From NCBI GenBank assembly GCA_942491555.1, contig CALOBN010000006.1:62001-126000 (forward strand): DNA of 64,000 bases, read 5' to 3'. Every line of letters starts with the position of its first letter. Within the stretch, counting starts at the first letter, position 1. This DNA comes from Marinihelvus sp942491555. Its GTDB lineage: Bacteria; Pseudomonadota; Gammaproteobacteria; Xanthomonadales; SZUA-36. Shown piece after piece: positions 28,001 through 36,992 of this stretch. The notes under the pieces were generated by a model that was not told where the DNA came from, did no database searches, and saw only the letters and a program-made list of their open reading frames with translations. The position numbers and the translations under genes were made by a program.

Positions 28001-29308
28001 TTAGTCCTTCTGAAACAGGTGAACGTCCCGCTGAGGAAACGGAATGGAAACACCCTCGGCGTCGAACGCTGACTTCACAGCCTTGGTCAGGTCCCAGTAG
28101 ACGGTCCAGTAATCCTCGGTCTTCACCCAGGGTCGAACGATGAAGTTAACGGAAGAATCCGCCAGTTCATGCAGCCTGATCATCGGCTTGGGCTCGTCGA
28201 GGATCAGTTCATGCTCCGAGACCAGGCGCTCCAGGATCGCTGTCGCCTTGTCCATGTCATCCCCGTAGCCGATCCCGAACACCAGGTCCACCCGGCGGGT
28301 CGCAGAAACCGTCACGTTGGTGATGATGCTGCCCCACACAGAGGAGTTCGGCATGATGATGAGCTGGTTGTCAAAGGTCCGGATGGTGGTCGAGGAAATA
28401 CTCACCGCCTCTACACTGCCGAGTACGCCGTTGGTGTCGATCAGGTCGCCCACATCGAAAGGCTTATTGATCATGATCATGAGGCCGGAAGCCAGGTTGC
28501 CCAGGGTATCCTGCATGGCAAACGCGATAATAAAACTGGCGCCACCGAGCAAAGCAAACAGAGGGGTGACGTTGACACCAGACATCCCGAGTACAACCAT
28601 GAACCCGATCGCAAAGGTGAGCCAAAAAACGGTCTTGAGCAGAAATTCCTTGAGCAGATGAGACAGGTTCCGCGCGCGCCGAAGCCCACGATTGGCTATG
28701 CCACGTGCAGATCTTGCAATGATCAGGATCAGGAACAACGAGGCCAACACCCCGGCAATGCGAAGTAAAATGCCGAAGCCGCCATCCCAGCTCGTCAGCC
28801 ACTCTCTGGCGGCACTGGCCAGGGTACCAATGTCCGTTGCTGACCACTCGGCCGCCAGGGCGGCTTTCACGTAATCCCGATAGCCTTTCACCACTTCCGG
28901 GTCGCCACCTTTCTTCTCCAGCGCGTCGACCAGGACCAGGAACTTCTTCACCATTTCGTTGCGCTTGTCCGACATCTCTATGATTTGCTCACGGAGTGCC
29001 CCGGCCTCCTCGTCTTTCGCATCCAGCGCTGCGACCTTCAGGCTGGCGATGTGACTCATGCTGTCCTGTAACTTTGCTTGCCACTCCACGGCCTCCTCGG
29101 CAAGCTGACTGGCGGTCAGCGGCGCAGCCAGCAATTCGATTTGCTGCAAGGTGTACTGCGGTGGCAATTCCTCGATGATCTCAATCAGGACTTGTGTTTC
29201 ATTGGCCGACCCGTCGTTCTCATGGACCTGGGAATCACCCTCCTGGGCCAAAAGGGGCATCGAGAACAGCCAAAGGAAAAGGGCCGGGTAAATGAGCAGT
29301 CTGAGCAT
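28001..29308 (-). CDS. Mechanosensitive ion channel, MscS family
   Basis: A 435-residue inner-membrane protein: signal peptide, a 110-residue periplasmic coiled-coil region, three to five transmembrane segments (from about residue 175), then the MscS pore helix and beta domain (LLGGASFIIAFAMQDTLGNLASGLMIMINKPFDVGD, with NGVLGSVEAVSISSTTIRTFDN). It opens on membrane tension to release solutes during hypo-osmotic shock. A periplasmic extension makes it larger than E. coli MscS (286 residues), closer to YjeP/YnaI-like forms. A promoter-like element stands at 29345-29360. It is convergent with hutU. Confidence 0.92.
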   Translation of the reverse strand: MLRLLIYPALFLWLFSMPLLAQEGDSQVHENDGSANETQVLIEIIEELPPQYTLQQIELLAAPLTASQLAEEAVEWQAKLQDSMSHIASLKVAALDAKDEEAGALREQIIEMSDKRNEMVKKFLVLVDALEKKGGDPEVVKGYRDYVKAALAAEWSATDIGTLASAAREWLTSWDGGFGILLRIAGVLASLFLILIIARSARGIANRGLRRARNLSHLLKEFLLKTVFWLTFAIGFMVVLGMSGVNVTPLFALLGGASFIIAFAMQDTLGNLASGLMIMINKPFDVGDLIDTNGVLGSVEAVSISSTTIRTFDNQLIIMPNSSVWGSIITNVTVSATRRVDLVFGIGYGDDMDKATAILERLVSEHELILDEPKPMIRLHELADSSVNFIVRPWVKTEDYWTVYWDLTKAVKSAFDAEGVSIPFPQRDVHLFQKD

Positions 29309-29344
29309 GGGGGTTCCGGTAGATAGTGACGGTGGCAGGGGACA

Positions 29345-29360
29345 GGAATTATAAACTGCC
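29345..29360 (-). promoter_or_regulatory. Promoter-like element (TATAAT core)
   Basis: Minus strand reads GGCAGTTTATAATTCC, 37 bases before the MscS gene start; same motif family as 16576-16591 and 45576-45591. Confidence 0.5.
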
Positions 29361-29569
29361 TTGCCGGACAGTCAGCCGTGAATATTTTCTGCAGCTGACG
29401 ATCAACACAAACCACCTCGCTGACCGCCCTCCATCCTGCAAGTTGCGCCTTCCACCAAGCGTGTTTCAGATCCCCAACGATCAGAACCCAGGGCGATGCA
29501 GTACACTTGTTCAAGACCTGATGGACTCATCTGCTAGGCTGGTTTACAAGCATCAGGACGGGGAGTGCT

Positions 29570-30844
29570 TTGACCGATATTTTTATTTCCTATGCACGCG
29601 ACGATCAGGACAAGGCCAAAGCGCTTGCCACTGAACTGACTCGATCGGGTTACGCGGTATGGTGGGATCAGCACATCGGAGCCGGCGCTGACTTTGCCCG
29701 GGATATTGAACGGCAATTGTTGTCGGCCAAAACGGTCATTGTGATCTGGACGAAGGCCGCGGCGCAGTCCCACTGGGTGAAGGACGAGGCGGATGCGGCA
29801 CAGCGCCGGGGCGTTCTGATTCCCCTGAAGTTCGACGCCAGCGAACCTCCACTCGGTTTCCGGCAATTTCAGACTATCGATTTTTCTGCCTGGGACAAAC
29901 GGCCTGATCGCTCACCCTACCAGCGCCTGATCGAGGTTCTGCAAACCAAAATCAACGACGATGGTCTCCTTCGTCGTCCCTTACCTTCCAGTTTCAAATC
30001 ACAGCGGGTCAAGTATTGCCGGTCAGCGGACGGCACCTCTCTGGCCTATGCCAGGATGGGCTCCGGCCCCCCGGTGGTAAAGGCCGGTAACCTGTTTACA
30101 CATATTGATCTGGATGCCCAATCCTTTGTATTCAGACACCTGTTCGATTCGCTGGCAGAACATTATGAGTTGATCCGGTACGATCTTCGCGGCATGGGCT
30201 TATCCGACTGGAATGTTGCCAGCATCTCGTTCGAAGACTACCTGGCCGACATGGAAACAGTGATCGATGCGGCAGGCCTTGACCGATTCGCTTTGCTTGG
30301 GTTCTCGCAAGGCTGCCCCTTGTCCATTGCCTATGCCGCCAGGCATCCCGAACGGGTTACCTGCATTGCCCTGACCGCCGCCTATGCGAAAGGTTGGCGC
30401 ATGCGTCTGTCACCCAGTGAACAAAAGCGTGAGGCTGCGTTTCTCGATATTGTCGAGAGCAGCTGGGGTGACACCAACCCCGTGGCGCGTCAGATGTTCA
30501 CCACTACCCTGGCGCCAAATGCCAGTCGTGAAGAAATGGATACTTTCAATGCCTTTCTGGCCAAGGCCGCCAGTGCAGACAATGTGGTCAGAAATTTGAA
30601 CGCCATGTCGAGAATCGATATATCAGGGCTACTTAAGGACGTGTCCTCGCCTACGCGCCTGTTCCACTTCACCAACGATACGATGAATGCTTCGATCAGC
30701 GAAGCCCGGTTTATGGCCAGCGAAATTCCGGATGCAGACCTGATCTCCATTGAAGGCGACAGTCATTTGATCCTCGAAAACGATCCGGCCTGGCCGCAAT
30801 ATATTGACGAGCTCAATAGTTTCCTGGCGATGCATAATCACTGA
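29570..30844 (+). CDS. TIR domain fused to alpha/beta hydrolase
   Basis: A 424-residue cytosolic protein starting at TTG 29570, with GGGGAG just upstream. Residues 1-130 are a TIR domain opening TDIFISYARDDQDKA, with WWDQHIGAGADF and SHWVKDEADAA; Glu73 corresponds to the catalytic Glu of NAD-cleaving TIRs. Residues 145-424 are an alpha/beta hydrolase of the type fused to adenylate cyclases and LuxR regulators (RYDLRGMGLSDW); the nucleophile elbow GFSQG places Ser246, and EGDSHLILEN supplies the His. TIR here replaces the usual cyclase or DNA-binding output. The TIR is clearly related to that at 11656-13323. Probable role: ligand-sensing hydrolase domain controlling a TIR effector (inference). 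Confidence 0.82.
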   Translation: MTDIFISYARDDQDKAKALATELTRSGYAVWWDQHIGAGADFARDIERQLLSAKTVIVIWTKAAAQSHWVKDEADAAQRRGVLIPLKFDASEPPLGFRQFQTIDFSAWDKRPDRSPYQRLIEVLQTKINDDGLLRRPLPSSFKSQRVKYCRSADGTSLAYARMGSGPPVVKAGNLFTHIDLDAQSFVFRHLFDSLAEHYELIRYDLRGMGLSDWNVASISFEDYLADMETVIDAAGLDRFALLGFSQGCPLSIAYAARHPERVTCIALTAAYAKGWRMRLSPSEQKREAAFLDIVESSWGDTNPVARQMFTTTLAPNASREEMDTFNAFLAKAASADNVVRNLNAMSRIDISGLLKDVSSPTRLFHFTNDTMNASISEARFMASEIPDADLISIEGDSHLILENDPAWPQYIDELNSFLAMHNH

Positions 30845-31007
30845 TCTGCGGAAAGGGAAAAACACCAGGCCGGGCGATACTGCCCATCGCCTGAATGCTT
30901 CGGTTTAACCTGATTGGCAGACAGGCAAAGCTGAATATTATTTATTCTGGAACCCACGCATAATTTTGAGTGCTCAAGCGCCTCAACGATTCTCCGCAAG
31001 GTTCAGC

Positions 31008-31706
31008 ATGAAAAATCCCGTCCTCACAATCCTGTGTGTCTCCGCCCTTTTGCTTTCACCAACAGCCATGGCCCAGGTCGATGAAGACCAGCTGGGCGCC
31101 TGGTATATGTACTTCTGGGGCAAACGACTGGACGACAGCAACTGGGGTTTCCAGGGTGATGTGCAGTACCGGAACTGGGACCTGGGTGGCGATCTCGAGC
31201 AGCTGCTGATTCGCGGCGGGGTCACCTACACCCCGGACAACAGCAATATTCTGTACACCCTGGGCTACGCGAATATCACCAGCGGTGAGTTTGATAGTAG
31301 TGGTATCTCATCCCGCGAAAACCGGATTTACCAGGAAGCCCTGATTCCACAAAAACTGGGTGAGCGCGTCTATCTGCGGCACCGGTTTCGCTTCGAACAG
31401 CGCTGGGTGGAAGACCAGGATTTCCGCACCCGATTCCGCTACGCCCTGTTCATGGATATTCCGCTCAACCGGACTGACCTGAAAACCGGCGCCTGGTACC
31501 TGGCCTTCTACAACGAAATATTCCTGAACGGACAAGAGGAGATTGGCGACGGCCGCGAGGTTGATATATTTGACCGTGACCGGTTGTACGGCGCGCTGGG
31601 TTACTCAATTACCGATAGTCTGCGCGTCCAGGGCGGCTACATGTACCAGTGGACAGAAAACGTCGACAAAGGTCAGCTTCAGCTAAGCCTGCACCAGGCC
31701 TGGTAA
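31008..31706 (+). CDS. DUF2490 family outer-membrane protein
   Basis: A 232-residue exported protein (signal peptide to PTAMAQ) with alternating beta strands and a final aromatic strand (LQLSLHQAW). ENRIYQEALIPQKLGERVYLRHRFRFEQRW is the DUF2490 core, which is seen in proteins predicted to form small outer-membrane barrels of unknown function. ATG 31008 directly precedes the signal peptide and has AAGG upstream. A perfect GC-rich hairpin follows at 31710-31735. No operon partner; function unknown. Confidence 0.8.
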   Translation: MKNPVLTILCVSALLLSPTAMAQVDEDQLGAWYMYFWGKRLDDSNWGFQGDVQYRNWDLGGDLEQLLIRGGVTYTPDNSNILYTLGYANITSGEFDSSGISSRENRIYQEALIPQKLGERVYLRHRFRFEQRWVEDQDFRTRFRYALFMDIPLNRTDLKTGAWYLAFYNEIFLNGQEEIGDGREVDIFDRDRLYGALGYSITDSLRVQGGYMYQWTENVDKGQLQLSLHQAW

Positions 31707-31709
31707 GCA

Positions 31710-31735
31710 GGCTGCGCGCCCGGGGGCGCGCAGCC
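31710..31735. terminator. Strong GC-rich hairpin between convergent genes
   Basis: GGCTGCGCGCC and GGCGCGCAGCC form a perfect 11-bp stem with a CGGG loop, 4 bases after the DUF2490 stop and 25 bases before the stop of the convergent gene at 31760. There is no T tract, so termination would be weak or protein-dependent in either direction. Confidence 0.65.
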
Positions 31736-31759
31736 AAGCTCTGACATCACCAGGCCCCT

Positions 31760-32356
31760 TTAAAAGTCCAAAGGCGGCGGTTCAGGCTGTGGGTTAAAAC
31801 CCAGAACGGTGAGTTCATTGGGCACCAATGACCCGCTGTCCTCGCCGATTATAACGGTCTGCTCGGCACCGCCAATCGTGGTCAATAGCACGCCGGTCAG
31901 GTCACCAATGCGGCTCTCTATGCCAATCGCTGCAGAAATCGCCAGCCGGCCATAGCCCCGCACCTCGGTCAAAACCGCGCTGAAGGCGAACACCGGCAGC
32001 ACCGCGACCTGGCCGCTTCGCCCGGTAAGCTCGGCGGTGACACCACAGGTCCGGTGGTTCTGGACCAGCAGGGAACCGCCACCGCGAACAAAGCAATCGG
32101 CCGGGACCCTCAGCAGGAAGGGCGTTGGATCAATACCGCCCACCTCTTCCCAACTCACAACGAGGTCTCCACCCGTCTCGACCAGGCGATCGATTTCGGC
32201 ATTAAAGGCCAGTTCGAGATAGGGCCGGACAGGCTCCGGCGGGTTCACCCGCGCCGCCGAGGTTTCGGCACGCATCAGTTCGATTGCACCAGCCGGGCTG
32301 CTGGTGGCCAGGGCGAGCAGCGCTGCGCCAAGGGCTTTTTTAAACGAAATATTCAT
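31760..32356 (-). CDS. Exported protein of unknown function ending GFNPQPEPPPLDF
   Basis: A 198-residue protein with a signal peptide (FKKALGAALLALATSSPAGA) and a beta-rich body with one probable disulfide (two Cys). It ends VLGFNPQPEPPPLDF; GFNPQPEPP-like tails occur in many otherwise unrelated exported bacterial proteins, role unknown to me. GGGAGGAG lies 8-10 bases before ATG 32356. It lies 43 bases downstream of the gene at 32400-32879 on the same strand, so the two are probably one operon of exported proteins. No catalytic motif is seen. Confidence 0.65.
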   Translation of the reverse strand: MNISFKKALGAALLALATSSPAGAIELMRAETSAARVNPPEPVRPYLELAFNAEIDRLVETGGDLVVSWEEVGGIDPTPFLLRVPADCFVRGGGSLLVQNHRTCGVTAELTGRSGQVAVLPVFAFSAVLTEVRGYGRLAISAAIGIESRIGDLTGVLLTTIGGAEQTVIIGEDSGSLVPNELTVLGFNPQPEPPPLDF

Positions 32357-32399
32357 GACCAGAGTCTCCTCCCATGGTTTCAATACGAAAAATTTAATA

Positions 32400-32879
32400 T
32401 CAATAGGAAGTTGGCTGAAGCCGGAGGGCAACCAGCGCTCCTTCATATTCACAGAAGGGGAACCCACTGACCGGATCAGTAAGGATGGTACGGAAGCGAC
32501 CGGCGCCCTCATCCTTGTTGACGAGTTCCAGCTCACCCTGCACCTCGACGTTGATCACCACGCCCGGCGCCGGACTGGCAGTAATGAAGAAACCCACTCC
32601 ATAAGAATTCCGGCCGGTGCGGAAGGCCTCTCCGACACCTGTTCCCAGAAAAGGATCAACTGTGGTCAGCGCACCCGCCAAAGTGATGCTGGCAAAGTTG
32701 CTGAACGGGGCAGTTGGCCCGCAGCTTGTCTCACCGGGCGGAGGCGCATCAGGCGTACCGACAATTTCCCAAGTGCCGGCGGCTTTCGGTACAAACGCTG
32801 CCTCGGCAGAGGCCACCGGTGCCAGTGCTGCGCTGCTCAACAGGGCAAGCGCGGTTAGTTTGTGTGCTAATCTTTTCAT
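32400..32879 (-). CDS. Exported protein of unknown function
   Basis: A 159-residue protein with a signal peptide (KRLAHKLTALALLSSAALAPVASA) and a beta-rich body containing two Cys; no recognised domain. AAAGGAGC precedes the ATG by 7 bases. First gene of a two-gene unit with 31760-32356, and divergent from the CadC-like gene at 33039, whose product could regulate this intergenic region (inference from layout only). Confidence 0.65.
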   Translation of the reverse strand: MKRLAHKLTALALLSSAALAPVASAEAAFVPKAAGTWEIVGTPDAPPPGETSCGPTAPFSNFASITLAGALTTVDPFLGTGVGEAFRTGRNSYGVGFFITASPAPGVVINVEVQGELELVNKDEGAGRFRTILTDPVSGFPFCEYEGALVALRLQPTSY

Positions 32880-33005
32880 GGTGTTGCTCCTTTCTACGGT
32901 GTTTTAAACACAGAACCCGAATACTGGGTTCCTTAGGGTGTTGAGCGCTAACCTCGCGCTTGACCTCAGCATCGACAAAGGCATCTGAAAGCGCTTTATG
33001 CAGCG

Positions 33006-33035
33006 CTGAAAGGTTCTGAAAGGTTATGAAACAGG
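33006..33035 (+). repeat. Three tandem decamers directly before the CadC-like gene
   Basis: CTGAAAGGTT, CTGAAAGGTT and ATGAAACAGG follow each other without gaps and end 3 bases before ATG 33039. The 10-base spacing puts the copies on one face of the helix, as for direct-repeat sites of OmpR/PhoB-type winged helices, so they may be an autoregulatory site; the AAGG units could also simply serve as ribosome-binding sequence. Confidence 0.45.
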
Positions 33036-33038
33036 CAC

Positions 33039-35147
33039 ATGACGGGCGCTGATAACAGGGTATTTGAGTTTCGCGACTTTAAAGTCGATACCGCGCGGCG
33101 CCAAGCCCTGGGACCCGATGGTGTCTCATTGAAGCTGCGGCCCCGAGAGTTCGACACCCTGGTCGTACTCCTGCGCTACGCAGGCAAAGCGGTCAGCAAA
33201 GACAAGTTGCTGGCGGCCGTCTGGCCGGACACCGTGGTGGAAGAGAACAACCTCAACCAGGCCATTTCCCGGCTCAGACAGGTGCTGGGCGACGACCGCA
33301 AAGACCCGCGCTTTATCACCACCATCACCGGCCGGGGCTACCAGTTTGTCTGCCCGGTACAGGATGGTTCTGCAGAGCCTGAACCCGCCGCAACCGGCCT
33401 TGCCGAATCCGCCCTGCCCCAGGCCCCGCGCCGGAAAACCTTCGGCAAATTCCTCGCACTTACGATTGTATTGGTCCTTGTCGCCGCAGCTGCGATGCTG
33501 ATAATGCGAGATCGATCGGATCCGCCGCTGAATCTGAATGGCGCCGAACGACTCAGCGCTTCTCCGGCACCCGAATCGTCACCCAGTCTGTCTCCGGACG
33601 GCACCATGCTGGCCTTTGTCAGTGAGCGCTCGGGTATTACGCAAATCTGGGTCAAAGGCACGAGTGGCAGCGAGGCGATCCAGTTGACGCATAGCGAGCA
33701 CCCCACCCGCTCGCCAAGCTGGTCGCCCGGCAGTGACCTCATCCTGTTTGAAATGGCGTCGGCGGCGGAAGCGCCGTCAGTGTGGCTGGTTGATGCCCTG
33801 GGCAGCCGTCCACCCCGTTTAATCGTAAAAGACGCCCGGTCGCCGCGTTTCGGTCCCGATGGTCGCACGTTCGTATTTGCCCGCGGACCAAGAGGCATTC
33901 ACATCGGCAATCTGGACGACTCCAGCACAACAGAGCTTGAGGGTGTGCCCGCCACAACCGGTTTCACCGAACCGATGCCGGTCATTAACGATAAGGGCGA
34001 TATCGCATTCGTGTTGGCAGACGAAGGACCCAGCGGCAACCTTTGGTTGTATGAGGCTGCGAGTGAACAGTTCCGTCCCCTGACCCGTTCCAAAGGCGAG
34101 CTTTCCGGGGTGTGGGCCCGGAGTCCCGTCTGGTTGCCGGACGGCAAGACCCTGGTTTATGTCGCAGCCCCGAAAGACCCGTTCAACACCCATCTGTGGA
34201 GCGTGGATGTCGAAACCATGCAAACCACCCAGCTCTCCACTGGCGTCGGTGGCTACAGTGAACCTACCGTATCGCGCAACGGGGAAGTCTTCGCCTATAC
34301 CCACTCGCGTCCGTCATGGCGCCTGGTGCGCACGGATCCGGAAACAGGAACACACGAGACCCTGCTTGAGACCCGCGACCCCGTCGCTTTGCCCGTAATA
34401 TCCCCGGACGGGCGGGAAATCGCCTACTTTGGCGAAAACATCTATACCCTGCCGGTCAGTGGCGGCCAGCCACGAATCTGGACCGGCGATGCCGATCTCG
34501 CCGCAACGCTTCCGGCCTGGGCACGCACTGAGCCCGTCCTGTGGTTTCACCGCGACCGGGCACTGCATCGCCTGGACACCCGAAGCAGCGCCAGCGAACT
34601 GGTTCTGGAAGATTTTCACTGGTCAAGTTACAACTGGCTGGCAGTGCACGGGAATCTGCTCGCCTATCGCATACGGAGCCGCATACCAGGGCGTGCTAAA
34701 AGCGTAATTCATGACCTGTCCACAGACGAGATTCGCACCCTGGAGACAGATCTTCTGCCGGCAGATTTTTCCCGCGACGGCCGTTACCTGCTGGCTCGAA
34801 AAATACCGGGCGCGGACATTGTTATCTGCGATACGGATAAGCTGGACTGCACACCCGTCGTTCACGAGGGCAAGAACGTTGATGGCGCCGTTCCGCGCTG
34901 GTCCCATGACGAACAAAAGATCTTTTTTCGCCGCGCCAGACCTGATAAACCAGGTTACGCCTGGCTATGGGTAGTGGGCCGCGACGGCAGTGACCCGCGC
35001 CAACTGGTCGAAGTCGGCCCCTATGAATCTGCAAACTTTTACTTTGCCGTGGCCTTTGATGACGCCTTGATCTGGCCGCAATTCATCCAGGCCGGTAACC
35101 CGGAAATCTGGCAGATCAGGAACACCATCGAGGGCGCTGAGCGCTGA
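33039..35147 (+). CDS. CadC-like membrane regulator: wHTH - TM - beta-propeller (TolB/PD40)
   Basis: A 702-residue protein. Residues 5-105 form an OmpR/PhoB-type winged helix (LRPREFDTLVVLLRYAGKAV, VWPDTVVEENNLNQAISRLRQVLGDD, FITTITGRGYQF). One transmembrane helix follows at about 137-157 (FLALTIVLVLVAAAAMLIM). The periplasmic part has repeated PD40/TolB blades (SPSLSPDGTMLAFVSERSG, SPSWSPGSDLILFE). It is thus a one-component membrane-bound transcription regulator whose propeller senses a periplasmic signal. The target genes may include the divergent exported-protein pair. Three tandem decamers sit at its start. Alternative: a propeller-based adaptor without direct sensing. Confidence 0.85.
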   Translation: MTGADNRVFEFRDFKVDTARRQALGPDGVSLKLRPREFDTLVVLLRYAGKAVSKDKLLAAVWPDTVVEENNLNQAISRLRQVLGDDRKDPRFITTITGRGYQFVCPVQDGSAEPEPAATGLAESALPQAPRRKTFGKFLALTIVLVLVAAAAMLIMRDRSDPPLNLNGAERLSASPAPESSPSLSPDGTMLAFVSERSGITQIWVKGTSGSEAIQLTHSEHPTRSPSWSPGSDLILFEMASAAEAPSVWLVDALGSRPPRLIVKDARSPRFGPDGRTFVFARGPRGIHIGNLDDSSTTELEGVPATTGFTEPMPVINDKGDIAFVLADEGPSGNLWLYEAASEQFRPLTRSKGELSGVWARSPVWLPDGKTLVYVAAPKDPFNTHLWSVDVETMQTTQLSTGVGGYSEPTVSRNGEVFAYTHSRPSWRLVRTDPETGTHETLLETRDPVALPVISPDGREIAYFGENIYTLPVSGGQPRIWTGDADLAATLPAWARTEPVLWFHRDRALHRLDTRSSASELVLEDFHWSSYNWLAVHGNLLAYRIRSRIPGRAKSVIHDLSTDEIRTLETDLLPADFSRDGRYLLARKIPGADIVICDTDKLDCTPVVHEGKNVDGAVPRWSHDEQKIFFRRARPDKPGYAWLWVVGRDGSDPRQLVEVGPYESANFYFAVAFDDALIWPQFIQAGNPEIWQIRNTIEGAER

Positions 35148-35222
35148 GCTGCTTTACGGGGCACAACTGAGAATAGCTGATGTTGGTTGTTCAGGATCGG
35201 CGGGTTTTTACTGCGACCCCAA

Positions 35223-35591
35223 CTAGTTTGCCCCGGAAACCAGCCGCATCAGCAAATACCAGCCCGCAAGAAGGCTGACCGTCAGATACAGCGCGGCCAG
35301 AAACCAATAAGACACCGGCGACTTTTTGCGCTCAAAGTGATGAAGCTGTCCCACGTGACCAACCGTGGTGATCCAGCCGAGCCGAATGGCAAACAGCGTA
35401 TAGCCCAGCAACAAGAGCATGCAGGCGAGCACCAGGGGCAGCAAAACCAAATTTAGTGGCAGATCAATCTTGAACACCGCCGCAACCATGACAACTCCGA
35501 GGGTTACAAAGCTACAGATCGCCAGCGGCCAGGCCAGTGGGTTGCGAGGCATCCCGGGGGGTCGAGCTTGCTTCAGCGGTATATTGGACAT
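35223..35591 (-). CDS. Small multi-helix membrane protein, unknown function
   Basis: A 122-residue protein with about three hydrophobic helices: residues 17-38, 43-68 and 95-117, with a polar loop (HVGQLHHFERKKSP) between the second and third. No family recognised. The N-terminal part (GMPRNPLAW) and last helix (GWYLLMRL) are the same as in the damaged copy at 18024-18248, so it is a duplicated gene. The start is ATG 35591; no good ribosome site is visible. It is convergent with the CadC-like gene. Confidence 0.6.
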   Translation of the reverse strand: MSNIPLKQARPPGMPRNPLAWPLAICSFVTLGVVMVAAVFKIDLPLNLVLLPLVLACMLLLLGYTLFAIRLGWITTVGHVGQLHHFERKKSPVSYWFLAALYLTVSLLAGWYLLMRLVSGAN

Positions 35592-35683
35592 AATGATGAG
35601 GGCGCGGAAATTGCTGACATCTTACTCTGACCGCAAATATCCTGAAAATTAACCGGGCAACAGGTTTTAAGTTGGTTTGGTGA

Positions 35684-36907
35684 TCAGGCCAGCTCCACCC
35701 GGATCAGTTGCACAATTTCCCGCAAGGCCTGTTCCACCACATCGCTCTCCGGATGACGGACGATCACATAGCCATCGCCTTCGTAACTGTCAGACGGCAA
35801 TTGCCCCGCTGAGGGTAATTTGGCTTCCATCACAATGGAGCCAAACCGGCGTTGTGCTTCATCAAGACCATGGATGCGCTTCACACGGCCGCGCCCCTGC
35901 CCGCGGAAATAGGCGGCGCCTGCCGCGTAGTGCCGGGGTGGTGGTTCAAAGCGGTCAAACACCATCAACCCGGGCCAGGCCTGGTAAAAGTCCATGTCGT
36001 GCACGTAGGAAAGCAGGGAGGTAATCTGCGCGCCCGGCGGGCGGGCGCCAACCTCTGACAGGGCCAGGCGGCCATCGCCGAGCTCGAACCATTCCATGTG
36101 GCTGAGCCCGGTGTGCATACCCAGTGCCTCCAACCCGCGTCCGGCGGCCTCGCGGATCGGATCATATTGCGCGCCGCTGATGTCACGCGGCAACATGACG
36201 CACCACTGAATCCAGTCATTTTCCATCACCTCCAGGGGTGATGGCAGGTAGCGGGAGATGGAGTGCCAAACCATCTTGCCGTCGATACAGACACTGTCGA
36301 AGGAATACTCATCACCGCGCACAAATTCCTCGAACAGCGTGAGATTGTCCGGGTGCGGAGGATGGCGGTCCAAAAAGGCCGCCAACTGCTCCGGGCTCTC
36401 TACACGAAACGTACTTTTGCCTCCGGCACCGGCGGGTGGCTTGACCACCATCGGGAAACCGACCTGTCCGGCAAACGCTTCAGCCACGGCACGCTCGCCG
36501 ACCAGGGCATGTCGGGCGCACGGCACACCGGCTTCGCTCAGGACTGTTTTCATGCGCGCCTTGTCGCGGAAATTAAGTGCCGCCTCAACGCTTAAACCCG
36601 GCAGGCCTAACTGTTCGCGCGCCACCGCCAGCGGCACCTGCAGCTGTTCCAGTGAGGCGATCATGCGGCTTACCGCGCCGTGGCGGTGTGCGAGGTGCTG
36701 TGCAGCGGCGACGATTTGCGCCGGATCCAGGGCATCAGCAACGCGCCAGTGCCCGGTCAGGCGTTGCGCAATACCGGACGGCAGACGTTCCAGCGGATCC
36801 TGGCTGATCAACGAGAGACGGATACCAGGCAAGGCGGCAGCACCGGCAATAAACCGGTTGGTTGCCTCCATAAAAAATGGTGCGGTAAAGATGACATGCT
36901 GGACCAT
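35684..36907 (-). CDS. ATP-grasp domain carboxylate-amine ligase-like protein
   Basis: A 407-residue cytosolic protein. PMVVKPPAGAGGKSTFRVES around residue 155 is the ATP-grasp glycine-rich loop, FEEFVRGDEYSFDSVCIDGK follows, and LALSEVGARPPGAQI holds the Mg-binding Glu and Asn-like residues. ATP-grasp ligases join a carboxylate to an amine (peptides, amino acids) through an acyl-phosphate. This subtype recalls those of amino acid or dipeptide ligases such as carnosine- or dapdiamide-type enzymes, but the substrate cannot be given. ATG 36907 is the only good start. It stands alone, with no biosynthetic partner next to it. Confidence 0.82.
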   Translation of the reverse strand: MVQHVIFTAPFFMEATNRFIAGAAALPGIRLSLISQDPLERLPSGIAQRLTGHWRVADALDPAQIVAAAQHLAHRHGAVSRMIASLEQLQVPLAVAREQLGLPGLSVEAALNFRDKARMKTVLSEAGVPCARHALVGERAVAEAFAGQVGFPMVVKPPAGAGGKSTFRVESPEQLAAFLDRHPPHPDNLTLFEEFVRGDEYSFDSVCIDGKMVWHSISRYLPSPLEVMENDWIQWCVMLPRDISGAQYDPIREAAGRGLEALGMHTGLSHMEWFELGDGRLALSEVGARPPGAQITSLLSYVHDMDFYQAWPGLMVFDRFEPPPRHYAAGAAYFRGQGRGRVKRIHGLDEAQRRFGSIVMEAKLPSAGQLPSDSYEGDGYVIVRHPESDVVEQALREIVQLIRVELA

Positions 36908-36992
36908 GCGCCATTCTATTCGCGTTTGTGCTCAGCGCAATTGCAAATCGTCAAAAAGTGAACCCTTTAAACAAGGATGCCGGCGTAGGCTG

